A stretch of DNA of 64,000 nucleotides from Janthinobacterium sp. GW458P (GCF_002127585.1 NZ_NEGZ01000004.1:40063-104062), one strand, 5' to 3'; counted from the stretch's first letter, positions 1 to 8,339 are shown. A program made the numbers and translations. The notes: generated from the letters alone by a model not told the origin.

Positions 1-75
1 AGCCGCTGCTGGCTGCGGCATTTCCGCCAGGGGCCGATGGAGGCGCTGTGGCGCCGGCTGGCGCGCCTGCCTTAA
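1..75 (+). CDS. C-terminal end of a DUF418 family membrane protein (partial)
   Basis: An open frame enters from the left edge and ends at a TAA at 73-75. The last 24 residues contain FRQGPMEALWRRL, which matches the usual end of DUF418 membrane proteins (typically F-x-x-G-P-x-E-x-x-W-R). DUF418 proteins are multi-pass inner-membrane proteins of unclear function, often next to transport genes. Only the tail is visible, so start, length and completeness cannot be judged. The stop codon overlaps by 4 bases the stop of the convergent SRAP gene. Confidence 0.6.
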   Translation, partial: SRCWLRHFRQGPMEALWRRLARLP

Positions 76-788
76 TCCTTCCCCCAGTCAAACACACCTT
101 GCGGCGATGCCGGCGGCGGCGCCTTGGCCCTGGCGGACGGCACCAGCGGATTGTCGACGGCATGCCATTCGAACAAGTCCGCGTCGAGCATGCCGGTGCG
201 CGCCAGCTGCAGCGCCGCTTCGGGCGACAGCTGCGGATCGAGCCAGCGGTGGGCGTCTTCCCGGCCGACGGCCACGGGGCGGCGGTCGTGGATATCGACC
301 ATGCCGCCCAGGCTGTCGGCCGTCACCAGCACGAAGCCCGCTTCCTCGCGGCTGTGCTTGTATGGCCCGAACTGGGCCAGCGCCAGCAGGAACAGGGGCG
401 CGCGGTCGCGGCGGTGGATGTGCCAGGGCTGCTTGCCGCCTTTTTCGCCCGTCCATTCATACCAGCCCGACACGCAGACGATGCCGCGGCCCGCGCGCAG
501 CAAGGGCTTCCAGTAGGCGCCGGCGAGTTTTTCCAGCCGGGCATTGATGGCGATGGGGATTTTTTTCTTGCCGGGCGCGGGCACGGCGTGCGCGGCCCAG
601 GCGGGGCGGTAGCCCCAGTAGACATCGTCGACCCTGTGCTGGCCATCCTGGATGTGCAGCACGGGCCGGTAGGTGCCGGGCGACACGTTCAGGTGCGGCT
701 CGGCCTCGCTGTCGAACACCGCGTCGGTCCAGCCGAAGGATGACGCCAGCACGCGCGCCGTGTCATTTTGGTCGAATCGTCCACACAT
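72..788 (-). CDS. SRAP domain protein (YedK/HMCES type)
   Basis: A 238-residue SOS-response-associated peptidase family protein. HMCES and YedK bind abasic sites in single-stranded DNA and cross-link to them through Cys2, shielding the lesion. The start is fixed by biology: the protein must begin MCGRF so that Cys2 is exposed after Met removal, which places it at 788, although the frame stays open upstream to 887. Visible family features are MCGRFDQ at the N-terminus, N-A-R-x-E (INARLEKL) near residue 100, the C-V-S-G-W-Y-E-W block and a late conserved histidine (EWHAVDNPL). No LexA box was seen directly upstream. Confidence 0.9.
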   Translation of the reverse strand: MCGRFDQNDTARVLASSFGWTDAVFDSEAEPHLNVSPGTYRPVLHIQDGQHRVDDVYWGYRPAWAAHAVPAPGKKKIPIAINARLEKLAGAYWKPLLRAGRGIVCVSGWYEWTGEKGGKQPWHIHRRDRAPLFLLALAQFGPYKHSREEAGFVLVTADSLGGMVDIHDRRPVAVGREDAHRWLDPQLSPEAALQLARTGMLDADLFEWHAVDNPLVPSARAKAPPPASPQGVFDWGKD

Positions 789-932
789 GGCGAAATCATA
801 CCCGAATGCGGGGCGGCGCGAGGTCCCGCGCACGCGCAGGTCCTGAGTGTGATCAAACGTACAGACGATGCGCGGGCAAAGGCGCACAGTGGCGCTCAGT
901 CAGGTCGCTGACGCTATTGCATCGGAGGCAAC

Positions 933-1154
933 ATGTCTTTTGAAAATCCCACCATCCACAAAGGATTCACCATCAGCGCCACGGCCAGCCAGCGCCGCGA
1001 CGGCCGCTGGGTCGGCTCCTTCATCAGCCAGAACCATGCCCGCGGCGCATATGCGGACACCTGCGATTACGATGATTGCAGCAATGAAAAAGAAGCGCAG
1101 CAAGTGGCCCTGTCGGCCGGCTGGCGCCTGGCCGACGGCATGCCGGGCCGCTGA
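933..1154 (+). CDS. Small hypothetical protein (73 aa)
   Basis: A 73-residue soluble protein with a strong ribosome site (GGAGG, 7 bases before the ATG). It has no signal peptide or membrane segment. The N-terminal half (GFTISATASQRRDGRW-GSF) resembles the pattern in the protein encoded at 1516-1821 (GYEFHVAGALEKDGRY-GMI), so the two may belong to one small beta-rich family of unknown role. No recognised domain. The strong ribosome site and the shared pattern support a real gene. Confidence 0.6.
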   Translation: MSFENPTIHKGFTISATASQRRDGRWVGSFISQNHARGAYADTCDYDDCSNEKEAQQVALSAGWRLADGMPGR

Positions 1155-1187
1155 ACCGTATCACCCTCAGCGCTGCAGTCCGGCATG

Positions 1188-1433
1188 TCAGCGTTTGCGG
1201 CGCAAGGCCAGCAGCAGGCCCAGCAGCGGGAAGAGCAGGGCGGCGCCCAGGCGCACGGGCGTCAGCGACGCCGTCTCGACGCCCAGCACATGGGGCAGGG
1301 CCAGCAGCAACAGGGGGGCTGGCACGGCAATGGCAAAGAAAAACAGATACCACGAGTAGCCATTCTTCTTGGCCAGCAAGGCGATCAGGCCGCAGCCGAT
1401 CAGGAAGACCAGCGGCAAATTCACATGTTCCAT
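1188..1433 (-). CDS. Small two-to-three-helix membrane protein
   Basis: 81 residues, almost entirely hydrophobic, with predicted membrane segments near residues 5-20, 28-50 and 60-77 and a basic C-terminal tail (ALRRKR). No family is recognised. It converges with the small gene at 933-1154 and follows the hypothetical gene at 1516-1821 on the same strand. The ribosome site is weak, so the start is uncertain. The hydrophobic periodicity argues for a real inner-membrane protein. Confidence 0.5.
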   Translation of the reverse strand: MEHVNLPLVFLIGCGLIALLAKKNGYSWYLFFFAIAVPAPLLLLALPHVLGVETASLTPVRLGAALLFPLLGLLLALRRKR

Positions 1434-1515
1434 TCGTTTAACATCTCGTTCGGGGGAAGCGCGTGATTATACGCGCGCCCGTGCCAGTGACGGCGGCCGT
1501 CGATACCGAGCTGCC

Positions 1516-1821
1516 TCAGTTGCCGACCAGGTCGGGCGGCTGCGGCGCCGGCTTGCCGCTGGCGGGCGCCTCGGCCGGCAGCAGGGCCGTGATGGCGCCG
1601 TTATAGATGAGTTCCTGGGCATACGCGGACGCCTCGATCAAGGCCGCATGCACGGACTTGAAACTGCTCGGCGTTTCAATCAGCACGGGCTTGGCGTACA
1701 CCTGCAGCGTATCGCCGCGCTTGCTGATCAAGATCATGCCCCGGTAGCGCCCATCCTTCTCCAGCGCCCCCGCCACATGAAATTCATAGCCCCTGATCTG
1801 GTGTTTCTGTTGCTGATCCAT
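1516..1821 (-). CDS. Hypothetical protein (101 aa), possibly related to the 933-1154 product
   Basis: Soluble protein starting MDQQQKHQIRG. This start is chosen because GGAGG lies 8 bases upstream; a GTG at 1848 would add nine residues without a good ribosome site. The central pattern G-Y-E-F-x-V-A-x-x-x-x-x-D-G-R-Y matches the small protein at 933-1154. It has no signal peptide and its C-terminus is Ala/Pro-rich (PAEAPASGKPAPQPP). Function unknown. Confidence 0.5.
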   Translation of the reverse strand: MDQQQKHQIRGYEFHVAGALEKDGRYRGMILISKRGDTLQVYAKPVLIETPSSFKSVHAALIEASAYAQELIYNGAITALLPAEAPASGKPAPQPPDLVGN

Positions 1822-1936
1822 GTTTGCCGCCTCCAGGTCCATTGTCACGGCATCGGCTCAAAAACTCGACAGGAACAGCAGAGTGTTTGATCTGCATCAA
1901 TACCCCCATTCCTGACCTCGATCCAACGCACGTCAC

Positions 1937-2056
1937 GACGCTTGCTGCAAGCGTAGCGAGCGGAGGTGATGTGTGGCCGAGAAGCGCAACCGTACATGAG
2001 TACGGTGAGCATCGCAGGCCGCAAAGCGCCCCGCGCAGTAGCTTGCGGCAAGCGTC
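1937..2056 (+). repeat. Structured intergenic repeat, copy A
   Basis: About 120 bp of the dispersed element also found at 21868, 33635, 33762 and 57261. The core shared with other copies includes GTAGCGAGCGG, GTGGCCGAGAAGCGCAAC, the hairpin CCGTAC-ATGA-GTACGG, and GTGAGCATCGCAGGCCGCAAA. The outer arms differ from other copies (GACGCTTGCTGCAAGC and GCTTGCGGCAAGCGTC) yet pair with each other with one mismatch. It lies 1 base from the stop codon of the minus-strand gene at 2058-2264. Confidence 0.85.
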
Positions 2057-2057
2057 A

Positions 2058-2264
2058 TCACCCAGCGCGAATGGCGCGGATCTGCTGGGCCGTTTCCTCG
2101 ATCTCGCGATACGCTTCCTGGATGTAGCCGCCGATCGGGTGCCCGTCCATCCATTCAAAATAGGCGCGCTCGTCGTGCTTGATGGCAAAGGGGATGTGGT
2201 GGTCGCGTATCGAGACGGCCGTCTCGCGCACCAGCGAGGCGAAGATCAGCTCCAGAGTTTCCAT
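2058..2264 (-). CDS. Small hypothetical protein (68 aa)
   Basis: Soluble 68-residue protein starting METLELIFASLVRETAVSI. AAGGTG lies 6 bases before this ATG; an ATG at 2285 would add seven residues. The sequence is acidic and helical, with R-E-I-E-E-T-A-Q-Q-I near the C-terminus. No known domain. A much longer open frame running upstream to 3353 is rejected because it runs antiparallel to coding logic and overlaps mntP and uppP in another frame. Repeat copy A begins 1 base after its stop. Confidence 0.55.
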   Translation of the reverse strand: METLELIFASLVRETAVSIRDHHIPFAIKHDERAYFEWMDGHPIGGYIQEAYREIEETAQQIRAIRAG

Positions 2265-2359
2265 GAGGGTCACCTTGCGAGACATGAATGCAGAGCATTG
2301 AATGTAGCACAAAGCGGGCCGCCGGCCACGCCAGCGGCTGTGGCGTGCGCGCCCCGGCA

Positions 2360-2929
2360 TCAGGCCGGATGGCCGATATGCTCGTACAGGATCACGCAGC
2401 CGATGATGATCAGCACCAGGCCGCCCGCGAGTTCGGCGCGCCGCCCGGCGATGGTGCCGAGCACGCGGCCCAGCATCACGCCCAGGGTTACCATGACGAA
2501 GGTGGAAAAGCCGATGGCGGCCGCCGTGACGACGATATTGGCGCCCAGCAAGGCCAGGCCCGCGCCCACCACCATGGCGTCGATGCTGGTGGCCAGGCCC
2601 GTGACGGCCAGCACCCAGAACGAGTGCGACTGCGCGGGCGCTTCTTCCTCGTCGGCGTCGGACAAGGCATTGCGTATCATCAACAGGCCGATGCTGCCCA
2701 GCAGGCTGAAGGCGATCCAGTGGTCCCACGCTTCCACGTAGGGCGCGGCCACGCTGCCCAGGGCCCAGCCGATGATGGGCGTGATGGCTTCGATGACGCC
2801 GAAGATCAGGCCCGTGCGCAAGGCCTCGCGCCATTGCGGCTTGTGCAGGGCGGCGCCCTTGCCCACGGCGGCCGCGAAGGCATCGGTGGACATGGCAAGC
2901 GAGAGGGCGGCGGTGGCGGCGAAATTCAT
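2360..2929 (-). CDS. mntP: Manganese efflux pump MntP
   Basis: 189 residues, the usual length of MntP. It exports Mn2+ across the inner membrane and protects against manganese excess. It has six predicted helices in two repeats, with the family's charged intramembrane signatures ([14 protein letters not shown] near residue 10; [13 protein letters not shown] in the second half). The start at 2929 ([16 protein letters not shown]) matches the family N-terminus; the frame is open 42 bases further. It lies 60 bp downstream of uppP on the same strand and may be cotranscribed. That gap is too short for a yybP-ykoY manganese riboswitch, and I saw none upstream of uppP. Confidence 0.93.
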   Translation of the reverse strand: MNFAATAALSLAMSTDAFAAAVGKGAALHKPQWREALRTGLIFGVIEAITPIIGWALGSVAAPYVEAWDHWIAFSLLGSIGLLMIRNALSDADEEEAPAQSHSFWVLAVTGLATSIDAMVVGAGLALLGANIVVTAAAIGFSTFVMVTLGVMLGRVLGTIAGRRAELAGGLVLIIIGCVILYEHIGHPA

Positions 2930-2989
2930 CGTTGGCTTTCTGTGAAACCTGGCTGGGATGGTGGGTTGCAAATGACAAACCCGGCGATT

Positions 2990-3844
2990 CTACCCCAGGT
3001 ACAGCACGACCAGCGAGGCCAGCAGGCAATAGGCGCCAAAGAAATGCCAGCGGCCCTGTTCCAGCCAGCGCGACAGCCAGCGCAGGGCCAGCAAGCCGGC
3101 CAGGAACGCGAGCAGCATGCCCAGCAGGCTGGGGCCGAGCAAATGCAGCAGGCTGTTGCCGTGTTCCAGATGGTCCAGGCTGCCATTTGCCACGGCCTGG
3201 TAGAAGCGCCAGCCTTCCTTGACCAGCACGGCGGGCGTCAGCACGACGGCCAGGGCGAAGCTGAATTCCTCGGCGCGGCGCTGCGGCACGCCCATGGCGA
3301 TGCCGGCCGAAATGGTGGCGCCCGAGCGGGAAAAGCCGCGGAAGGGCAGGCACAGGCCTTGCACGGCGCCGATCACCATGGCCTTGCCGATGGACAAGGT
3401 GCCATGCTGGCGCGCCTGCAGGCGCGACGACACAATGATCAGCACGCCGGCGGCGGCCAGCGCGGCGGCCATTAGTTTGGCGTTGCCAAACAGGTGCTCG
3501 ATTTCAAAGCCGGGCGCATTCTTGCTCATGACATGGGTGATGCCCTTGAGCAAGCCGAAGCCGACGATGCCCGTCAGGGCCGTGGCGGCCGCGAGCAGCA
3601 GCACATTGCTGCGCAAGGTGCCGGCCGAACTGAAATACGTGGCGCGCCAGGATGCCCAGAAATACACGATGACGGCGAACATGGTGCCTGTGTGTAACAT
3701 GACGAGCAGCATGGTCAGCTCGGGCGAGGTGGGGTCCAGGCCCATCCATTTTTCCGCCATGATGACGTGGGCGGAGCTGGACACGGGCAGCAGCTCGGCG
3801 AAGCCCTGGACGATGGAGAGGATAAATAATTGCAAAAAGCTCAT
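2990..3844 (-). CDS. uppP: Undecaprenyl-diphosphate phosphatase (UppP/BacA)
   Basis: 284 residues. It dephosphorylates undecaprenyl pyrophosphate so the lipid carrier can be reused for peptidoglycan and polysaccharide synthesis; loss causes bacitracin sensitivity. It is a multi-pass membrane protein with the first family motif QGFAELLPVSSSAH at residues 13-26. The second motif is FRGFSRSGATIS at about 168-179, where most relatives have P-G-x-S-R-S-G-A-T; the first Pro is Arg here, while the Ser-Arg-Ser core with catalytic Arg is kept. It is followed by mntP. Confidence 0.92.
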   Translation of the reverse strand: MSFLQLFILSIVQGFAELLPVSSSAHVIMAEKWMGLDPTSPELTMLLVMLHTGTMFAVIVYFWASWRATYFSSAGTLRSNVLLLAAATALTGIVGFGLLKGITHVMSKNAPGFEIEHLFGNAKLMAAALAAAGVLIIVSSRLQARQHGTLSIGKAMVIGAVQGLCLPFRGFSRSGATISAGIAMGVPQRRAEEFSFALAVVLTPAVLVKEGWRFYQAVANGSLDHLEHGNSLLHLLGPSLLGMLLAFLAGLLALRWLSRWLEQGRWHFFGAYCLLASLVVLYLG

Positions 3845-3920
3845 GGGGACGGGACTCGGGTGGCAAAGGCAAGGCCGCCGATTCTACCCGCCGTATCGCG
3901 CGCCTGCGCCGTGCGCGCCA

Positions 3921-4541
3921 TTACAGTTTGTCCATGTTGGCGCAGGCCAGCAGCACGCCGAGGGCCATCAGCAGCGTGCCGATCAGGCGGTCGATGGTGT
4001 GCTGGTGCTTGACCATGCGCAAACGAAAGTTTGCCTGCGAGAAAAACGTGGCCACCAGGGCAAACCAGGCCAGGTGGATGGCGGACATGCACAGGCCGTA
4101 GCCGAACTGGACACTCAAAGGCGTGCCGGGCTGCACTACCTGGGTGTAGGTGCTGATGACGAACAAGGTGGTTTTCGGGTTCAGGGCATTCGTCAGGAAA
4201 CCGCTCAGCAGGATCGTGCGCCGGGGCACGCGGGCGCCGCCCTGCAGCTCGATGACGAGACCGGCGCGGTTGCTCCAGGTTTTCCAGCCGATGACGATCA
4301 GGTACAGGGCGCCTACGGTCTTGATCAGCGTAAACAAGGCCGCTGAGCCGGCGATGATCAGCCCCACGCCAAACATCGTATAGCACACGTGCACTTGCAC
4401 GCCCAGCGCGATGCCCAGCGCGGCCAGCAGGCCGGCACGGCGGCCATGCAGATAGCTGTTGCGCGTGACCATCGCGAAATCGGGGCCAGGCACGATGGAG
4501 GCCAGCAGGGTAATCAATGCAACGGCGAGCAATGCAATCAT
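3921..4541 (-). CDS. LysE/RhtB family amino-acid exporter
   Basis: 206-residue inner-membrane protein with about six helices. The N-terminal signature P-G-P-D-F (SIVPGPDFAMVTRNS) and the G-x-x-x-G helix packing pattern identify the LysE/RhtB superfamily, which exports amino acids or homoserine lactone-like metabolites. The ribosome site GAGGAAAA precedes the ATG. A LysR regulator is transcribed divergently from the 170 bp spacer, the common arrangement in which the regulator controls its exporter. The substrate cannot be read from sequence. Confidence 0.9.
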   Translation of the reverse strand: MIALLAVALITLLASIVPGPDFAMVTRNSYLHGRRAGLLAALGIALGVQVHVCYTMFGVGLIIAGSAALFTLIKTVGALYLIVIGWKTWSNRAGLVIELQGGARVPRRTILLSGFLTNALNPKTTLFVISTYTQVVQPGTPLSVQFGYGLCMSAIHLAWFALVATFFSQANFRLRMVKHQHTIDRLIGTLLMALGVLLACANMDKL

Positions 4542-4710
4542 GGGTTTTCCTCGGGAAGTGGCGGCCGCATGGCAATCGGTGAGAATTCATCGCCTGTATG
4601 GGCAAGACCGTGTGCCCATGCCGCTGGCCGGAAGTCCTATTATCCCGATAGTGGCGGACGATGAAAAACGATGATATCTTGCCGATATGTGTGAGAAAAA
4701 GTGACAGATC

Positions 4711-5592
4711 ATGAGCAGACAGACAGCGCTTGGCAGCTTGCGTTTCTTCGAGGCGGCGGCCAGGCTGGGCAGCTTCGTCCAGGCGGCGGACGAGCTGCAC
4801 GTGACGCACGGGGCGGTCAGCCGGCAAATCCGCCTGCTGGAAGCGTCGCTGGGGACGGCCCTGTTTGAACGGCGCAACCGCGGCGTCTTCCTGACCGCGC
4901 CGGGCGCGCAGTTGCGCGACGCCGTGCAGCAGGCGTTCGAACGGCTCGACGCCGCCCTCGATGCGGTGCGCCAGCCGGCGCGCCCGGCGCCGCTGGTGGT
5001 GTCATGCGAGCCGACGATCGCCATGAAATGGCTGATTCCCCGCCTCGGCGACTTTTACCAGCGCCATCCCGGCGTGCCGCTGCACCTGTACGCCGCGGGC
5101 GGGCCGGTGGCCTTCCAGCGCGACGCGGTGGACGTGGCGCTGCGGCGCAACGATTTCGCGTGGGATGGGGGATTGCATGTGGAAAAGGTGTGCGACGAAT
5201 GGATCGCGCCCGTGTGCGCGCCGGCCCTGCTGCGGCAAGGCCGGCTGGACCTGTCCGCGCAGCGCCTGCTGCACACGGCGTCGCGCCCGGCCGCCTGGGC
5301 GCACTGGCGCGCCGCCGGCACGGACGACGGCAGCAGTAGCGACAGCCAGACCTACGAGCATTTCTATCTGAGCCTGCAAGCCGCTTGCGCCGGCCTTGGC
5401 GTGGCGATCGGCTCCATCTTCATGGTGCGCGAAGAGATCGACAGCGGGCGCCTGGTGGCGCCCCTGGGTTTCCGGCGCGACGGCAGCGGCTATGTGCTGC
5501 TGTCGCCGCTGCCGTTCGACGGCGATGCGCGCCGCACCACCTTGCTGCACTGGCTGTGCGAGCAGATGGGGTCGGCGCTGCCGGCGCCGTAG
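4711..5592 (+). CDS. LysR family transcriptional regulator (GcvA-like)
   Basis: 293 residues. It has an N-terminal winged HTH (LRFFEAAARLGSFVQAADELHVTHGAVSRQIRLLE, residues about 7-42) and a periplasmic-binding-protein-like effector domain from about residue 90. The HTH pattern with V-T-H-G-A-V-S-R-Q-I is typical of the GcvA/AmpR-like subgroup. It is divergent from the LysE exporter at 3921-4541 and probably controls it; the effector is unknown. The spacer contains ATATC-TTGCC-GATAT, a loose LysR-like dyad, noted but not strong. Confidence 0.92.
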   Translation: MSRQTALGSLRFFEAAARLGSFVQAADELHVTHGAVSRQIRLLEASLGTALFERRNRGVFLTAPGAQLRDAVQQAFERLDAALDAVRQPARPAPLVVSCEPTIAMKWLIPRLGDFYQRHPGVPLHLYAAGGPVAFQRDAVDVALRRNDFAWDGGLHVEKVCDEWIAPVCAPALLRQGRLDLSAQRLLHTASRPAAWAHWRAAGTDDGSSSDSQTYEHFYLSLQAACAGLGVAIGSIFMVREEIDSGRLVAPLGFRRDGSGYVLLSPLPFDGDARRTTLLHWLCEQMGSALPAP

Positions 5593-5601
5593 CAGCGCCG
5601 T

Positions 5602-6465
5602 TTACTGGGGCGCGGCGGCCGGCTTGAACACGGCGCGGAACGCTTTTAATGCTGCCGGGTGGTAGATGGTGCCATGGGTTTCGGCCGGCATCTTTTCCTG
5701 GTGCCATGCCAGGCCGGGCGGCGCCTGCTTTGCCAGCACGTCGGCCAGGCGCTGCACTTCCACGGCAATGCCCGCTTCGCTGCTGGACGCCAGGTACAGG
5801 CTGCGCTTGCCCGGCTTGCCCTTGGCCAGCAGATCGGCCGCCTGGCGCGGCAGGGCGCCGCCATTCCACCACAGGCTGGGGTCGAAGGCCAGGTAATGGT
5901 CGAACAGCTGCGGTTCCAGCAGATACGTTTCCACCACGAACAGGCCAGCCAGCGATTCGCCGACGATGGCCGTCTCGCCCGTCGTGCGGTAGCGGCGTTT
6001 GACTTCCGGCATCAGTTCATCGCGGATGAAGGCCCGGTAGGCTTGCGAGCCGCCCACGACGGGAGCGATCTTGCGGTCTGCCGCGCTGTCCGTCGGCCCC
6101 GTCAGGTCGCGCCGGCGCTGCGTGTTCTGCATGCCGACCAGCATGAACGGGCGCATGGTGCCATTCGCTACCGACACCTGCAGCAGGCCGGCCATGTGCA
6201 AAAAGTCTTCCGCCACGCCGCCGTCGGGCATGTACAGCACGGGCAGCGGCGCGTCGGGCGGCGTATCCCAGGCGCGCGCCACATACACATTGATGTGGCG
6301 CTGTTCCTGCAGCGCCCGCGAATCGATGATGAAGCTTTCGCCGATGACCAGCGGCGTGGCCGCGCTGGCGGTAGCGCTAGCGGCGGGTGCGGCAGTGGCG
6401 AGGTGGAAGGGGCTGGACAGCAGCAGGGCGGCGGTGAGGTGCAGTGCAAGGCAAGGGCGGCGCAT
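5602..6465 (-). CDS. Secreted alpha/beta-hydrolase esterase (Fes/IroE-like fold)
   Basis: 287 residues starting MRRPCLALHLTAALLL, with a signal peptide to about residue 25 (ATAAPA). The protein resembles the COG2819 esterases related to enterobactin esterase and S-formylglutathione hydrolase. It has V-L-Y-M-P-D-G-G near the start of the fold, the nucleophile elbow GESLAG, an acidic F-D-P-S-L-W-W segment and a late His (ETHGTIYHP). Upstream Met codons (to 6522) would bury the signal peptide. The substrate is not evident. Confidence 0.85.
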   Translation of the reverse strand: MRRPCLALHLTAALLLSSPFHLATAAPAASATASAATPLVIGESFIIDSRALQEQRHINVYVARAWDTPPDAPLPVLYMPDGGVAEDFLHMAGLLQVSVANGTMRPFMLVGMQNTQRRRDLTGPTDSAADRKIAPVVGGSQAYRAFIRDELMPEVKRRYRTTGETAIVGESLAGLFVVETYLLEPQLFDHYLAFDPSLWWNGGALPRQAADLLAKGKPGKRSLYLASSSEAGIAVEVQRLADVLAKQAPPGLAWHQEKMPAETHGTIYHPAALKAFRAVFKPAAAPQ

Positions 6466-6550
6466 GTTTTCCCGATAAATAAGTTGGATGGATGGCATGG
6501 ACGCGTATAGACATGCCACCAAGCAATTCTATCTTATCTTTGAGGCAGCT

Positions 6551-7189
6551 TTACTTGATCGTTAATAGTTTGCGCCCGCGCACGATCCCCGCCTTGTCGA
6601 TAGTATAGGCAACGAGCAGGGCGCCGTCGTCGGCGCAGGCATGACAGCTCTTCAGGGGCGTGGAAAACAGCACGCTCTGGCCGCCGTCGGCCGTCGCCGT
6701 GCTGCCGACGAAGTCGGCGGCGGCGAACGGCACGGCGTCCGGGTGGGCGGCGGCAAACGCGCGCCAGGCGGGCGTGGCGCGGTCTTCCTCGCGCACGGAG
6801 TGCTCGTCGACGTCGACGGCTGCGCCATCGCTGCCGATCAGCAAAGTGCCTTCATTCGTGTTGGCGCGAAACGGATAGGTGACGGTGGCCAGGGACGCCT
6901 TGCCCAGCGGGCGCCAGGCGGAAATGTAGCCGGTCATGTTGGCCTTGACCAGCATCCTGGCGGCGACGAGGGCTTGCGGGCTGGCGCCCGCGCGCTGCAT
7001 GGTGCGCAGCAGGCAGACATCGGGCGCAGTTTGCGATTGTTCGCTGCGGCAAGCCGACAGCGAGCGTTCCTGCCACACGACGCGCGCGTCGATGGTGCCT
7101 GTAGCTTGGGCATGGGCCGCCTGCATGGCGGCCAGGCCGGAGACGGCAAGGGCGCAGCTGGCCACGTGGCGCGAAAATCGTGTGGACAT
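6551..7189 (-). CDS. Hypothetical secreted protein
   Basis: 212 residues with a clear signal peptide (cleavage near AQAAHAQA, residue about 28). The mature part holds four cysteines, including the C-H-A-C pair near the C-terminus (SCHACADDGALLVAY). That pair resembles a heme-binding C-x-x-C-H only in reverse, so no cytochrome assignment is made. It ends VRGRKLLTIK. No family recognised. It is probably periplasmic and is preceded by CCTCCCCCC rather than a good ribosome site, so the start is set by the signal peptide. Confidence 0.6.
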   Translation of the reverse strand: MSTRFSRHVASCALAVSGLAAMQAAHAQATGTIDARVVWQERSLSACRSEQSQTAPDVCLLRTMQRAGASPQALVAARMLVKANMTGYISAWRPLGKASLATVTYPFRANTNEGTLLIGSDGAAVDVDEHSVREEDRATPAWRAFAAAHPDAVPFAAADFVGSTATADGGQSVLFSTPLKSCHACADDGALLVAYTIDKAGIVRGRKLLTIK

Positions 7190-7297
7190 GGGGGGAGGCC
7201 TTTCAAGAGCGGAAACAGGAGAGCCTCCGATTATAGGAGGAGGCCGGCGCGCTTGCCCACACGAAACGCGCTTGCTGGCGGGCCGCTTGCGCCTCGT

Positions 7298-7624
7298 TCA
7301 GCGCTTTTTCGCCGCCGCCTGGCGCAGGGCCTTGGCTTCCTGCTTGTTGGGGATATGCGGACGCGTGGCCAGCTCCGCCTTGACGGCGGCGATGGCGGCG
7401 CCGAACTGCTGTTCGGCCTGCGCCGGGCTGGCGCCCGCATAGTGCTGCTGGCTGGATTGGGCGGCCCGCAGCCGGCGCAGCAGCGCCAGCAATTGCCTGG
7501 CGTGCAGGGCAGGCAAGTCTTGCGCCAGTGCTTGCGCGACCACCGCGCCTTCCACATGGTCCGGGTCGAGCAGGCGCAGCAAGGCCAGCCCTGCGGGCTG
7601 CGGTACAGGAGTCAATTTGTCCAT
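7298..7624 (-). CDS. Hypothetical protein (108 aa)
   Basis: Soluble, Ala/Gln/Leu-rich and probably all-helical, ending in a basic tail (KQEAKALRQAAAKKR). No domain or signal peptide is recognised. It sits between two minus-strand genes of unknown function with short gaps. Composition and codon use match the neighbours, supporting a real gene, but nothing indicates its function. Confidence 0.5.
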   Translation of the reverse strand: MDKLTPVPQPAGLALLRLLDPDHVEGAVVAQALAQDLPALHARQLLALLRRLRAAQSSQQHYAGASPAQAEQQFGAAIAAVKAELATRPHIPNKQEAKALRQAAAKKR

Positions 7625-7649
7625 CCAGCCATTCTAAACGAGGCCAGGA

Positions 7650-8339
7650 TTACAGGTAATCCCAGATTTCATCGAAAGTTTCGCGCGCGAAATCGTTGCG
7701 CCAGGCTTCAGAGTTCTTTTCGCGGCTGACGGCAAACGCGGCGCGCCACGTCTGCTTCGGCGAGTTTGTGTAGCTGGCGGCGATCTTTTGCAGGCCCGCC
7801 TTGCATTGCTCGGCCTTGCAGCCGCTCTTGGCCAGCTGCTGCGCGGCGGTGGCCCACACCACGGGCACCTTGACGACCTGGCATTCGAAGCTGACGACAG
7901 CCGTCTGCATGCCGTTCTCCACCGTCACAGGGTCGGCCTTGGCGGCCTGGCACTCGGCGCCATTCTTGGCGGCGATGACATTGGCGGCCAGCTGTTCGGC
8001 GGCCGGCGTGACGGCAGCGCGCATGGCGGCGGGGAAAAGGTCGGCGATCAGCTTGCCGGTTTCTTTCGGGAAGATTGCATCCGTTTCCTTCAAGCCGCTG
8101 TACGACGCATATTCGGCCGATTGCTGGCCGGCCAGGCGCGTGGGGCGCAGGTAGGCATTGAGCCGGGCGACGCTCGCTTCATCATGGTTGATGATGGTCT
8201 TGATGTAGAGGTTGGCCACGTCGACGGGGGCCATTTCCACCACGGTTTCGGCGGCGACGGCGGGCTGGGCCAGCACCAGGGCGGCGGCAATGCTTGCCGC
8301 CAGCACGGTGGCGCGCGATGTTAGTTGTGTTACTTGCAT
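7650..8339 (-). CDS. Hypothetical periplasmic protein
   Basis: 229 residues starting MQVTQLTSRATVLAASIAAALV, with a signal peptide ending AVAAE at about residue 30. GGAG lies 7 bases before this ATG; the frame is open to 8435 without a signal sequence. The mature part is mixed alpha/beta with four cysteines that could form disulfides (AECQAAK, FECQVVK, SGCKAEQCKAG). No family recognised. The repeated M-x-x-V-x-x-A-N-L-Y-I-K pattern near the N-terminus suggests a helical domain. Confidence 0.6.
   Translation of the reverse strand: MQVTQLTSRATVLAASIAAALVLAQPAVAAETVVEMAPVDVANLYIKTIINHDEASVARLNAYLRPTRLAGQQSAEYASYSGLKETDAIFPKETGKLIADLFPAAMRAAVTPAAEQLAANVIAAKNGAECQAAKADPVTVENGMQTAVVSFECQVVKVPVVWATAAQQLAKSGCKAEQCKAGLQKIAASYTNSPKQTWRAAFAVSREKNSEAWRNDFARETFDEIWDYL

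Noticed and set aside
1824-2741. Plus-strand frame crossing repeat copy A
   Set aside because: Its middle is the repeat itself; a similar translated segment reappears at the other repeat copies.
2930-2989. yybP-ykoY manganese riboswitch before mntP
   Set aside because: The gap is only 60 bp and shows no such structure.
2058-3353. Long minus-strand frame of 431 residues
   Set aside because: It runs through uppP and mntP in another frame, with Arg/Pro/Ala-rich GC-frame composition. Only its last 68 residues are kept as a small gene with its own ribosome site.
6551-7189. Cytochrome c from the C-x-x-C near the end
   Set aside because: The motif is C-H-A-C, not C-x-x-C-H, so no heme site.
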